This document shows, one piece after another, positions 26,476 to 35,010 of a stretch of DNA of 64,000 bases; position 1 is the first letter of the stretch; every line of letters begins with the position of its first letter. A model generated the notes under the pieces. It did not search any database, was not told the DNA's origin, and saw only the letters and a list, made by a program, of their open reading frames with translations. The translations under genes and the position numbers were made by a program. The stretch is from contig CP065161.1 in NCBI GenBank assembly GCA_015693905.1, positions 1,967,001 to 2,031,000 of the forward strand, read 5' to 3'. This stretch comes from Rhodobacterales bacterium HKCCA1288. Its GTDB lineage: Bacteria > Pseudomonadota > Alphaproteobacteria > Rhodobacterales > Rhodobacteraceae.

Positions 26476-28650
26476 TTATTGGTCGCTGCGCCCTAAAAGC
26501 CCGCCCAAAACCTGCATCAAAATTTGCTCTGCGAGATCAGCCGCGCCGTCTAGGACTTGGCCTGTGCCCTCATTGGTGCTCAACACACGATTTGGCCCGC
26601 GGCTGCCTTCGGCGATTGGGTCAATCATCGGCAAAGGCGAGGCGGGTTGATTTGCTTGGATACGCTCCATTGTTTGGCGCCACAACTCAGCGGGTAATCC
26701 GCCGCCAGTGACACCTGTGAGAGGGCGGTTATCGTCATAACCCATCCAAACGCCTGCGACATAATCGGAGGTAAAGCCAATAAACCAAGCATCCCGCGCT
26801 GAGTTGGTGGTGCCCGTCTTTCCCGCCACTTCAACATCGGCAAGATTGGCCCGTTGCCCTGTGCCATTTTCGACCACTTGGTTCATCATATAGATCAATT
26901 GGCGCGCTGCATTATCCGTGATCACGCGCTCGCGAATACCACCTGTTTGGCCCATTAAGGGAGTGTCATCCCCCATCAGGCGCAATTCCAACAAGCCATA
27001 AGGCGTAACCGCAGAGCCACCATTCAAAATACCTGCATAGGCGCCCGACATTTCCAAGAGGCTTGATTCAGAAGCCCCAAGCGCCAAGGCAGGGCCAGCC
27101 GCCAAATCGCTGTCTATGCCGAATTCACTGGCCACCTGCCGCACCAAATCGCGGCCCACCTGTTCAGACAAACGCACCGCTGCGGTGTTGAGCGAGGCTT
27201 GAAGCGCCTCGGTCAGGGTGACCTCGCCATAAAATTCCCCTGAGTAATTCTCAGGTGACCATGCGCCAGAGCCTGGAATGTTCAATGTCAGCGGCGCATC
27301 AAGAATAAGGTCGTCAAAACGCCATCCCAAATCCAGCGCGGTTGCGTAGACAAAGGGCTTGAACGCCGAGCCTGTCTGCCGCTGCGCCTGTGTTGCGCGG
27401 TTGAACAAACCTGCCCCCCGCAGATCGCGGCCCCCGACCATGGCACGCACGGCCCCATCGGCGCTCATCACAACAATTGCGGCTTGCGCCTCTGATCCTT
27501 CGCGGACTTGGTTGGTAAAGACATCATTGATTGCGTCTTCAGCGGCGCGCTGCATGGCGGGGTCAAAGGTGGTGCGCAGGATCACATCTTCTGTGGTGTC
27601 GCGTGTCAGAAAGCTTGGCCCTTCGGACATGATCCAATCGGCGAAATATCCCCCCATATTGTCGCGGGCTGCATCCGAAAGCGTGGCAGGGTTGGCTCGC
27701 GCGGCGGATAATTCAGAGGCGGTCAAATACTCTTCGCGCGCCATGAGGCCCAAAATCACATTGGCCCGTTCTTGCGCACGCTCCAAGTTGCGGGTGGGGG
27801 CGAAATAGGAAGGTGCCACCAAAAGCCCTGCCAACATTGCGGCTTGGGGTGCGTTAACTTCGGCGGCGGAAATTCCAAAATACCGCTGCGCTGCCGCCTC
27901 AAACCCCCGAGTGCCCGCACCCAGATAGGCGCGATTGAAATAGATGCTCAGGATGTCATCTTTGCTGTAGCGCCACTCCATTGCGAGGGCGAAGGGCACT
28001 TCTTGTAATTTGCGGGCGATGGTTGTTTCGCGGCAATCGGCCTCATAGGCGGCTTCGCTGTCCCAAAGTTCTGGATCATAAGGTGTGCCCAAACACATCA
28101 GCTTGGCCACCTGCTGCGTGATGGTTGAGCCACCATGCCCCTGCAAGGGCCCGCGCCCCTCGCGCATATTAATGATCATTGCGCCCAAAATGCCGCGCGG
28201 GCTCACGCCAAAATGATTGTAAAAACGGCGATCTTCGGTTGCGACAACCGCATGCAAGAGGTGAGGGCTGACAGTGTCAGGTGTGATTGCGCCGCCAAAT
28301 TGCTCGCCGCGCCATGCGAAAACCTCGCCGTAGCGATCTAACATCGTCACGGAGCCGCGCGCGCGCGCGTTTAACAGGTCAGACACGGGGGGCAGCTTGC
28401 TATAATAGTAGAAGGTGAAGCCAAATAGGATCAGCGCAAGCAAAAGCGCGCCACGCCACGCCACGGCAAACACCATACGCCCAATCCAACGGAAAAACCG
28501 CCCAAGCAGCGAATGATTGCCGCTTGGTTTTTTCTTCTTCTTGGAACTGCGCCGCGCAGGCCGAGCTGCACCGCTGCCACTGCGTGATGCAGAAGCGGAA
28601 TTGCGGCGCGGGGCCACGAGGGGCCGTCTGCCTGAAGGGGGTTTGCTCAT
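26476..28650 (-). CDS. Class A penicillin-binding protein (PBP1A-type transglycosylase/transpeptidase)
   Basis: 724 residues. A lysine/arginine-rich cytoplasmic tail (RRSSKKKKKPSG) precedes one membrane helix (about 55-75). The GT51 glycosyltransferase domain has ATEDRRFYNHFGVSPRGI and GGSTITQQVAKL. The transpeptidase domain has the SxxK serine in GSAFKPFVYATALD, the SxN motif in ASLNTAAVR and KTGTTNSARDAWF. It polymerises and cross-links peptidoglycan at the outer face of the inner membrane. The insert with four cysteines around MCLGTPYDPELWDSEAAYEADC is seen in alphaproteobacterial members. Convergent with mlaC. Confidence 0.95.
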   Translation of the reverse strand: MSKPPSGRRPLVAPRRNSASASRSGSGAARPARRSSKKKKKPSGNHSLLGRFFRWIGRMVFAVAWRGALLLALILFGFTFYYYSKLPPVSDLLNARARGSVTMLDRYGEVFAWRGEQFGGAITPDTVSPHLLHAVVATEDRRFYNHFGVSPRGILGAMIINMREGRGPLQGHGGSTITQQVAKLMCLGTPYDPELWDSEAAYEADCRETTIARKLQEVPFALAMEWRYSKDDILSIYFNRAYLGAGTRGFEAAAQRYFGISAAEVNAPQAAMLAGLLVAPSYFAPTRNLERAQERANVILGLMAREEYLTASELSAARANPATLSDAARDNMGGYFADWIMSEGPSFLTRDTTEDVILRTTFDPAMQRAAEDAINDVFTNQVREGSEAQAAIVVMSADGAVRAMVGGRDLRGAGLFNRATQAQRQTGSAFKPFVYATALDLGWRFDDLILDAPLTLNIPGSGAWSPENYSGEFYGEVTLTEALQASLNTAAVRLSEQVGRDLVRQVASEFGIDSDLAAGPALALGASESSLLEMSGAYAGILNGGSAVTPYGLLELRLMGDDTPLMGQTGGIRERVITDNAARQLIYMMNQVVENGTGQRANLADVEVAGKTGTTNSARDAWFIGFTSDYVAGVWMGYDDNRPLTGVTGGGLPAELWRQTMERIQANQPASPLPMIDPIAEGSRGPNRVLSTNEGTGQVLDGAADLAEQILMQVLGGLLGRSDQ

Positions 28651-28832
28651 TTTGACCTGCCAATTTTTCTACAAAATAGGCCTTTTCGACTCACTTGTGG
28701 AGGGGGGAGCAGCCAAAGAAGTCATAAATCATGTGATTAATAATTAGGCAGATACCAAAATTTGCGCAAAATTTTTGCATTTTTCCCGTTCCAGCCCCTT
28801 GGAAACCGCCCGTTTTGTTGTCGCCACCCCCG

Positions 28833-28850
28833 TCTCACAGTGTTGTGAGA
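28833..28850. promoter_or_regulatory. 7-bp perfect inverted repeat upstream of glnK
   Basis: TCTCACA-GTGT-TGTGAGA lies 48 bases before the glnK start. It is either an operator for a dimeric regulator or a hairpin in the 5' leader. A sigma-54 promoter (GG-N10-GC) with NtrC sites would be expected for this operon, but I could not identify one with confidence. Confidence 0.45.
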
Positions 28851-28897
28851 GCCGTGACGTCCTTAGGGGACAGCATCAACCGCAAGGGGTAAATGAC

Positions 28898-29236
28898 GTG
28901 AAACTCATCATTGCAGCAATTAAACCGTTCAAGCTGGAAGAAGTGCGCGAGGCGCTCACTTCGATCGGCGTGCGCGGCATGATGGTGACCGAGATCAAAG
29001 GCTTTGGCTCGCAATCTGGTCATACTGAAATCTATCGCGGCGCGGAATATGCCGTGAACTTCGTGCCGAAAGTCAAACTGGAAATCGTGGTCGCTGATGG
29101 TCTTGCCGACCAGGTGGTCGACACCATCCACAAAACCGCCAAAACCGACAAAATCGGCGATGGCAAGATTTTCGTTCTGGACGTTGCGTCTTCGTTGCGC
29201 GTGCGCACGGGCGAAACAGGCGACGATGCGCTTTGA
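28898..29236 (+). CDS. glnK: P-II family nitrogen regulator GlnK
   Basis: 112 residues starting at GTG 28898 with AAGGGG upstream. The open frame extends 41 codons further upstream but that part is not P-II like. The T-loop has EIYRGAEYAVNF with the uridylylated tyrosine at position 51, and the ending IFVLDVASSLRVRTGETG is standard. It signals 2-oxoglutarate and ATP/ADP and plugs the AmtB channel. Linked to amtB 31 bp downstream, the universal glnK-amtB pair. Confidence 0.97.
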   Translation: MKLIIAAIKPFKLEEVREALTSIGVRGMMVTEIKGFGSQSGHTEIYRGAEYAVNFVPKVKLEIVVADGLADQVVDTIHKTAKTDKIGDGKIFVLDVASSLRVRTGETGDDAL

Positions 29237-29267
29237 GCGCTCTTTCGACAAGAAGGACATCATTCCA

Positions 29268-30596
29268 ATGAATACCAAATTCCTCCTTCCCCTCGCCGCC
29301 GTGGCCGCTTCGGTCGCGCTGCCTTCGATGGGGCTTGCACAGGACGCCACCGTTGCTACGGGTGAACCTGCGCTTCACACATCTTATATTCTGACGACCC
29401 TTCTTTTCTTGATGGGTGGTTTCCTCGTGTTCTGGATGGCGGCAGGTTTCGCCATGTTGGAAGCGGGTCTGGTGCGTTCCAAGAACGTAACCATGCAGCT
29501 GACCAAAAATATCGCGCTCTTTTCCTTGGCCGCGATCATGTATTGGTTGGTTGGCTTTAACCTGATGTATCCAGGCGATGGTTGGAGCATCGGCGGCTGG
29601 CTTGGGGCCTTCGCGCCAACCTCGCTTGAGCCTGTCGGCGTGTCCCCAGAAGATACCGCATTGGATTATGCATCTGTTGGTTCCGACTTCTTCTTTCAGT
29701 TGATGTTCTGTGCCACAACCGCTTCGATTGTTTCGGGCACCTTGGCCGAGCGCATCAAACTGTGGCCATTCTTGGTCTTTGTTGTCGTGCTGACTGGCTT
29801 TATCTACCCGATCGAAGCATCTTGGCAGTGGGGCGGCGGCTGGTTGTCTGAACTTGGGTTCTCCGACTTCGCTGGCTCAACCCTCGTACACGCAGCAGGT
29901 GGCTTTGCAGCACTCGCAGGTGCTATCGTCCTTGGCCCCCGTTTGGGCAAGTTCAAAGATGGCAAGACGAACCCAATGCCTGGTTCTAACCTTGCCTTGG
30001 CGACGCTTGGCACATTCATCCTGTGGCTGGGTTGGTTCGGCTTTAACGGCGGTTCGCAGTTGGCCATGGGCACTGTGGGTGACGTTGCGGATGTAAGCCG
30101 TATCTTCGCCAACACCAATATGGCCGCAGCAGCAGGTGCCGTTGCCGCCCTGATCCTGACGCAGGTTCTATATGGTAAGGTTGACTTGACCATGGTGCTG
30201 AACGGCGCTCTCGCAGGTCTCGTGTCGATTACTGCCGAGCCTCTTGCCCCGTCCTTGTTCGGCGCCCTGCTGACAGGTGCTGTGGGTGGTGTCATCGTGG
30301 TCTTTGCGGTGCCAATGCTCGACAAAATGAAGATTGACGATGTTGTGGGTGCAATCCCCGTTCACCTCGTAGCGGGTATCTGGGGCACACTTGCCGTGGC
30401 CTTCTACACAGGCAACTGGGGCGCGCAGATCATCGGTATCGTGGCAATCGGTGCCTTCGTCTTCGTCACCTCGTTGATCGTCTGGATCATCCTCAAAGGC
30501 ATCATGGGTCTACGCCCATCCGAAGAGGACGAGATCCGTGGCCTTGATGTGGCAGAGTTGGGCATGGAAGCCTATCCTGACTTCACCAAAGGCTGA
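29268..30596 (+). CDS. amtB: Ammonium transporter
   Basis: 442 residues. The ATG at 29268 follows AGAAGGAC; a cleavable signal peptide ends near SMGLAQDA, as in E. coli AmtB, then about 11 membrane helices. Family signatures: FWMAAGFAMLEAGLVRSKN, DFAGSTLVHAAGGFAALAGA (pore histidine), and VHLVAGIWGTLAVAF (second pore histidine). It forms a trimeric channel for ammonium in the inner membrane and is gated by GlnK. The C-terminal tail ends AELGMEAYPDFTKG, matching the GlnK-contact tail. Confidence 0.97.
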   Translation: MNTKFLLPLAAVAASVALPSMGLAQDATVATGEPALHTSYILTTLLFLMGGFLVFWMAAGFAMLEAGLVRSKNVTMQLTKNIALFSLAAIMYWLVGFNLMYPGDGWSIGGWLGAFAPTSLEPVGVSPEDTALDYASVGSDFFFQLMFCATTASIVSGTLAERIKLWPFLVFVVVLTGFIYPIEASWQWGGGWLSELGFSDFAGSTLVHAAGGFAALAGAIVLGPRLGKFKDGKTNPMPGSNLALATLGTFILWLGWFGFNGGSQLAMGTVGDVADVSRIFANTNMAAAAGAVAALILTQVLYGKVDLTMVLNGALAGLVSITAEPLAPSLFGALLTGAVGGVIVVFAVPMLDKMKIDDVVGAIPVHLVAGIWGTLAVAFYTGNWGAQIIGIVAIGAFVFVTSLIVWIILKGIMGLRPSEEDEIRGLDVAELGMEAYPDFTKG

Positions 30597-30610
30597 TTGA
30601 AGAACGCGAC

Positions 30611-30692
30611 CTCTGCCTGATCCTCCCTCCCTCCCTTCAGGCAGAGGCATACGAGAAAGGGCGCCCTATCAGGGCGCCCTTTTATTTTGCGC
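30611..30692 (+). ncRNA. Candidate 3' small RNA after amtB: anti-Shine-Dalgarno hairpin plus terminator
   Basis: Two hairpins follow the amtB stop. The first has a perfect 10-bp stem, CTCTGCCTGA at 30611-30620 with TCAGGCAGAG at 30637-30646, closing a 16-base loop of repeated TCCC units that displays CCUCC. The second is the terminator at 30657-30690. A CU-rich loop followed by a terminator recalls the 'cuckoo' (CUCCUCCC-motif) small RNAs of Rhodobacterales, but the motif is not identical, so it may simply be a 3' UTR structure. Confidence 0.45.
30657..30690 (+). terminator. Rho-independent terminator of glnK-amtB
   Basis: AAGGGCGCCCT pairs with AGGGCGCCCTT around an ATC loop and is followed by TTATTTT. 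Confidence 0.92.
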
Positions 30693-30802
30693 GAAAAAAT
30701 CTATAGCTAAAAAGTATCAGAATTTAGCAATCGATTGTGTTTTTGTTGCGTTTTGGCCTGCCCATATCTGTATCACTGCTAAATTCTGGGAAGGTATTAC
30801 AT

Positions 30803-30964
30803 ATGGAAAACAACGCTTCACAATCCGACACGGACGAAACACAAGTCACCACGGCCACTGTTATAGCATGGCTGAAGGCAGAGGTTGAATTCAAACTGCC
30901 GCGCGGCGTTATGGTGGGCGCTGGACTTGTTGCGGCGATCCTGTTGCTTGTTGCGCTGGACTGA
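30803..30964 (+). CDS. Small single-pass membrane protein
   Basis: 53 residues. The acidic, Thr/Ser-rich N-terminus (MENNASQSDTDETQVTTATV) is followed by an amphipathic helix and a C-terminal membrane helix (GVMVGAGLVAAILLLVALD). GGAAGG lies 8 bases before the ATG. The family is not recognised. A tail-anchored layout is typical of small regulatory or scaffold proteins, but no function can be given. Downstream codons overlap a second tiny frame. Confidence 0.5.
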   Translation: MENNASQSDTDETQVTTATVIAWLKAEVEFKLPRGVMVGAGLVAAILLLVALD

Positions 30965-30965
30965 T

Positions 30966-31109
30966 ATGCGCGGTGGACTGGTTTTTTTGGGCCTCATCAG
31001 GTTCAGCGTTCCGCAAGCGGTCATGGCCGAAATCACGCGCATTGCGGATTTGCAGCGCAACCAGTTTGATACGCGCAGACGGAACCACGCTTGCCATGCG
31101 GGTCTATGA
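30966..31109 (+). CDS. Tiny ORF with a signal-peptide-like start, possibly a truncated gene
   Basis: 47 codons from an ATG one base after the preceding stop (TGATATG), so translational coupling is plausible. The start MRGGLVFLGLIRFSVPQAVMA resembles a signal peptide, then EITRIADLQRNQF and a basic end. The ITRIADL phrase recalls the beginning of OB-fold periplasmic proteins, which would make this a truncated remnant; that is a guess. A terminator follows 6 bases after the stop. Confidence 0.3.
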   Translation: MRGGLVFLGLIRFSVPQAVMAEITRIADLQRNQFDTRRRNHACHAGL

Positions 31110-31114
31110 GTAAC

Positions 31115-31146
31115 GAAAAAGGGCGCCAAGATCAGGCGCCCTTTTG
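31115..31146. terminator. Bidirectional terminator between small ORFs and trxA
   Basis: AAAAAGGGCGCC-AAGATCA-GGCGCCCTTTT is symmetric, with T-runs on both strands, so it can serve both the plus-strand small ORFs and the minus-strand trxA. Confidence 0.9.
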
Positions 31147-31165
31147 ATCCCATCTGCGAGGTGAA

Positions 31166-31486
31166 TTAGATCGTGTCTTCGATCCATTTCTGAAGCGCGG
31201 CTTTAGGCGCTGCGCCGACCTTGTTTGAAATCACTTCGCCATCTTTGAACATGAACAATGCAGGAATGCCGCGCACGCCCAACTCCATCGGCGAGGATGG
31301 GTTTTCATCAACATTCACTTTGACGATTTTCACCTTGCCCTCAAACTCGGATGAGAGCTCTTCCAAAGCGGGGCCAATTTGGCGGCAAGGGCCACACCAT
31401 TCTGCCCAAAAATCAACGATGACGGGGATAGAGGATTGGCGAACTTCGCTATCGAAGGTCGCATCAGTAACTGCGGTCGTGGCCAT
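31166..31486 (-). CDS. trxA: Thioredoxin
   Basis: 106 residues. The start at 31486 ([15 protein letters not shown]) has AAGGAGG 9 bases upstream; the open frame reaches further but lacks support. The dithiol site [13 protein letters not shown] is intact, and [20 protein letters not shown] includes the cis-proline. It reduces protein disulfides in the cytoplasm, with NADPH via thioredoxin reductase. It follows addA in the same direction, a common alphaproteobacterial arrangement. Confidence 0.97.
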   Translation of the reverse strand: MATTAVTDATFDSEVRQSSIPVIVDFWAEWCGPCRQIGPALEELSSEFEGKVKIVKVNVDENPSSPMELGVRGIPALFMFKDGEVISNKVGAAPKAALQKWIEDTI

Positions 31487-31548
31487 GATATAGCCCTCCT
31501 TGGGATGCCAGTGGTTAACACGGAACCTATGAATGCCGTTGCCCCGCG

Positions 31549-34500
31549 TCAAGAACCCACGCCTTTCCCTGCGGCTCTTTGCAGCGCTTGTTCTAACAGA
31601 TCATCGGGCAGTTCCATCAAGCTTGGCCCGCTTGTCCACAAAATGGCCAATTTCACGACCCGTGATGGATATAGCGCCCTGAGCATTTCGCCATAGGCCG
31701 CCATTTGGCGCAAATAACCTTCGGAAACCTCAGCAGGGCTTTGCGGCACGATTTGATTGGATTTGAAATCCACCGCCAACACTTCTGCATCGCGAAGGAT
31801 CAAGCGGTCGATTACGCCATAGACCTGATGGTTCAATGTTTTGCTAAAGGCTGTCAGCGGCACTTCGGCCAAGGCATCTTCCACAAACAGCTCACGCAAA
31901 TTGGGGTGGGTCAAGACGCGCTCTGCCTCCCTCAAGAGGGCTGCGCATTCCTCTGGGCTGCAATCACCCTCAGCCGCCAAAATCATCGGCGCGGTTGCAG
32001 CCCATGCGGCGGGTGTTGTTTTGGGCAAATGCTCTAACAACAGATGCAGACGCCGCCCCCGCAGTTTGGCTGCCTCCGCATCGCCCCATTGGGTTTTGAG
32101 GGCCGCCTCTTGCGGGCTGGGTGCGGGTGTCTCCCCCAAATCTGAAGGGCTGAGCGCAGGTTTGTCTTTTGCCTGTTGAGGCGGTGCTTGTCGCACCCAT
32201 GAGGCGAGGGCTGCTTTCACCTGTGCAGAAACACCTTGAGGCGAGGCGGGTTCAGGGTCAGATGTGTCGAGAGCGTGACTATCCCAGTTGCCATTCTCCA
32301 GTCGCAGCCCCGTTTGCCCTGCCATGTCTATGGCTTTCACATTGGGCAGGTTTTCTGCGGCGGCGCGAATTTGATCATACCAACATAGTTTGTCGCCCGA
32401 CTTTGCGGATAAATCACCTGCGGCTGCAATGACCAACCAAGTCTCTGCACGGGTCATTGCAACGTAAAGCAGGCGGTTTTCTTCCTCATTCTGCGCGGCT
32501 TTGCGCGCCTCGTAGGCTTCGCCCAGATCGGCATCGAGGTCGTCTGACGAATTCGCCCAAACCAGTGGCCCGTCTTTGGGTTCAAGCAGGTTAACCCCAC
32601 CCCCGCCACGACTATTCTGTCGCGCTGTATCGGGCAGGATCACAATCGGGGCTTCTAAACCCTTGGCCCCGTGAATGGACATGACGCGGATTTGGTCATC
32701 ATCCCCTGACATGTCCCGCTTGATGGTCACATCCCCGTGCCGAAGCCATGCAGCAAAGCCCGCAATGCTAGGCACATCGTGGCGCTCATAGCTCATCGCC
32801 TGTTGCAGCAGGCTGTTGATCCCATCCTCGGCCTCTTGCCCCAACCGCGCAATCAAAGCGCGGCGGCCACCTTTTTGGGTGAGGATATTTTCCAGAATCT
32901 CGTAGGGCCTCTCAAAATCGGCCTTGTTCCGCAACTCCCGCAGCGTGGACACGATCCCCGCGTAAGCAGAGTGGTTAGAGAGCGCCTGCCACAGCGTGCC
33001 CGCCCTGCCATGGGCTAACTCGTAAAGTTGGTCTTCGCTCAAACCGCCAAGGGGAGAGCGCAAAAAAGCGGCCAGTGAAAGATCGTCTTCTGGTGTCGCA
33101 AGAAAGTTCATCAATGCCGTGAGATCGCGCACAGCCAGTTCTGCGCTGATGCGCAGGCGATCCGCGCCCATGATGGGCAAATTCCGTGACTTGAGCGCAC
33201 GGATGATTTGGTGAAACAAATCACTGCGCTTGCGCAGCAAGATCAAAAAATCACGCGGTCGCACAGGACGCGGGTCTACCCCTTTCAGGCGGATCATCTG
33301 CTTTGAATTGATTTTCTCCGAGATGAAATCAGCGATTTGATCAGCCAAAATCACGGTGTGGTGGCTGTCATGAACCAAATCCACGGGGCTGTCCCATTCG
33401 GGGATATCCGCTTTTTCGGTTTTTGGAATTGCGGGCCAAATATCCACCCGCCCGGGAAGGTCGCTAAAATAGGCCGCGTGTTCCACATCTTGACCCAAAC
33501 CTGCATAGGCTTGATCGGCGGCCACGCGGTCAACCAATTGCAAAATGCTTGGCGCCGAGCGGAACGAATATTTCAGCACGTTTTTATGGAGTTTCGACTG
33601 CACCGCGGCAAGGCGATGATCAAACTCATCGCGCATGCGATCAAACCCTTCGGGATCGGCCCCTTGGAAAGAATAGATGGATTGCTTTTTGTCCCCCACA
33701 ACGAAAATTGTGCGGGTCAAACCATCGCGCGCGGATTGGCCCGCCGCAAATTCTTCTGCCAGTTTTGCAATGATCTGCCATTGCGCGGGAGACGTATCTT
33801 GCGCCTCATCCACAAGCATATGGTCGATGCCGCCATCAAGGCGGAACAACACCCATTGGGCCAGACTGGTTTTGGTCAAAAGTCGATTGGTCAGCCGGAT
33901 CAGGTCGTCAAAATCAAGCCAACCGCGCCGTTCCTTGGCGCGATCATATCGGGTGAGAAACTCTGCCGCGAATTGATGAAGCGCGTTTGATTTTTCAAAC
34001 ATGGTCAAGGCGCGGCGGGTCTGCCGCGCTGTTGCAAGGCGCTCCATGAAATCACAGAGGGCAGGGAAATCATCCCCCATTGCCTTGCGCACATCTGTGT
34101 TGAAAATTGTGGCGCCTTTGGCCTGATCTGGATTGGTTTTCGCCGTTGATCCGTTGACGAAAACATCTTCTATCGCAGCGATGGAAGCAAGGCTGTGTTT
34201 TGACCAATCATAGGTTTCTAGTGTGATCTTGGACTTTCTTTGCCTGTTGTTGTCATAGCTCAACAGCTTGGCCAATTTATCGCAAAGTGCCTGTTCATCC
34301 CCCATGAATGTTTCAGCGATCAGATCTGCAAAGGTCTTGGTTCCAAGCTCAAAAAACTGGCGCAGTTGGGCTTCTGTGGCGGCAGGATCAAACGCCTCTC
34401 GCTTGTTGATGACCGCCTTGGCCAGTTCGTGCCCATCGAGGTCAGACACAAACGGGGCGACCGCATCCAATGCGATACGGCCCTGTCCAAGACTATCGGT

Positions 34501-35010
34501 GGCCATATCTTCGAGGATTTCCGAGATGAGGTCGGTCTGGTCGCGATCGTCCATTTCCTCAAAGGCGGGCGATATGTGCGCCTCAACAGGAAAGCGCCGC
34601 AAAACTGAGGCGCAAAAGGAGTGGATTGTCTGGATTTTCAAACCGCCCGGTGCCTCGACCGCCCGCGCAAACAGCGTGCGGGCATGGGCGAGCGTGTCTG
34701 TGCCAAGGTCGTCCTCGGCTACCCCTAATTTCGCCAAGGCTTTGATTAACTCGGCATCGGCTAACATCGCCCATTTGCCAAGTTGTGCAAAAAGGCGATT
34801 TTGCATCTCCGCCGCGGCAGCCTTGGTATAGGTCAGGCATAAAATCCGTTCAGGCGGCACAGATTGCAGCAAGAGGCGCGATACGCGATCTGTCAGAACC
34901 CGCGTCTTTCCGGATCCAGCATTGGCCGACAGCCAAGTCGAGCGCAAAGGATCCGCTGAAATCACCTGCGCCAGTGTGGCTTCGTCAAATTTTTGCGGGG
35001 TCAGGGTCAT
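31549..35010 (-). CDS. addA: Double-strand break repair helicase/nuclease AddA
   Basis: 1153 residues. AddA is the UvrD-like subunit of the AddAB complex, the alphaproteobacterial counterpart of RecBCD that resects DNA breaks for RecA. Walker A is [16 protein letters not shown] near residue 28; the helicase has [14 protein letters not shown] and [19 protein letters not shown]. The C-terminal PD-(D/E)XK nuclease has [11 protein letters not shown]. Its start overlaps the addB stop by four bases (coupled). Length is usual for the family. Confidence 0.97.
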   Translation of the reverse strand: MTLTPQKFDEATLAQVISADPLRSTWLSANAGSGKTRVLTDRVSRLLLQSVPPERILCLTYTKAAAAEMQNRLFAQLGKWAMLADAELIKALAKLGVAEDDLGTDTLAHARTLFARAVEAPGGLKIQTIHSFCASVLRRFPVEAHISPAFEEMDDRDQTDLISEILEDMATDSLGQGRIALDAVAPFVSDLDGHELAKAVINKREAFDPAATEAQLRQFFELGTKTFADLIAETFMGDEQALCDKLAKLLSYDNNRQRKSKITLETYDWSKHSLASIAAIEDVFVNGSTAKTNPDQAKGATIFNTDVRKAMGDDFPALCDFMERLATARQTRRALTMFEKSNALHQFAAEFLTRYDRAKERRGWLDFDDLIRLTNRLLTKTSLAQWVLFRLDGGIDHMLVDEAQDTSPAQWQIIAKLAEEFAAGQSARDGLTRTIFVVGDKKQSIYSFQGADPEGFDRMRDEFDHRLAAVQSKLHKNVLKYSFRSAPSILQLVDRVAADQAYAGLGQDVEHAAYFSDLPGRVDIWPAIPKTEKADIPEWDSPVDLVHDSHHTVILADQIADFISEKINSKQMIRLKGVDPRPVRPRDFLILLRKRSDLFHQIIRALKSRNLPIMGADRLRISAELAVRDLTALMNFLATPEDDLSLAAFLRSPLGGLSEDQLYELAHGRAGTLWQALSNHSAYAGIVSTLRELRNKADFERPYEILENILTQKGGRRALIARLGQEAEDGINSLLQQAMSYERHDVPSIAGFAAWLRHGDVTIKRDMSGDDDQIRVMSIHGAKGLEAPIVILPDTARQNSRGGGGVNLLEPKDGPLVWANSSDDLDADLGEAYEARKAAQNEEENRLLYVAMTRAETWLVIAAAGDLSAKSGDKLCWYDQIRAAAENLPNVKAIDMAGQTGLRLENGNWDSHALDTSDPEPASPQGVSAQVKAALASWVRQAPPQQAKDKPALSPSDLGETPAPSPQEAALKTQWGDAEAAKLRGRRLHLLLEHLPKTTPAAWAATAPMILAAEGDCSPEECAALLREAERVLTHPNLRELFVEDALAEVPLTAFSKTLNHQVYGVIDRLILRDAEVLAVDFKSNQIVPQSPAEVSEGYLRQMAAYGEMLRALYPSRVVKLAILWTSGPSLMELPDDLLEQALQRAAGKGVGS

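Noticed and set aside
33337-33990. 217-codon plus-strand frame opposite addA
   Set aside because: Antisense shadow of the helicase gene; composition typical of a reversed coding strand.
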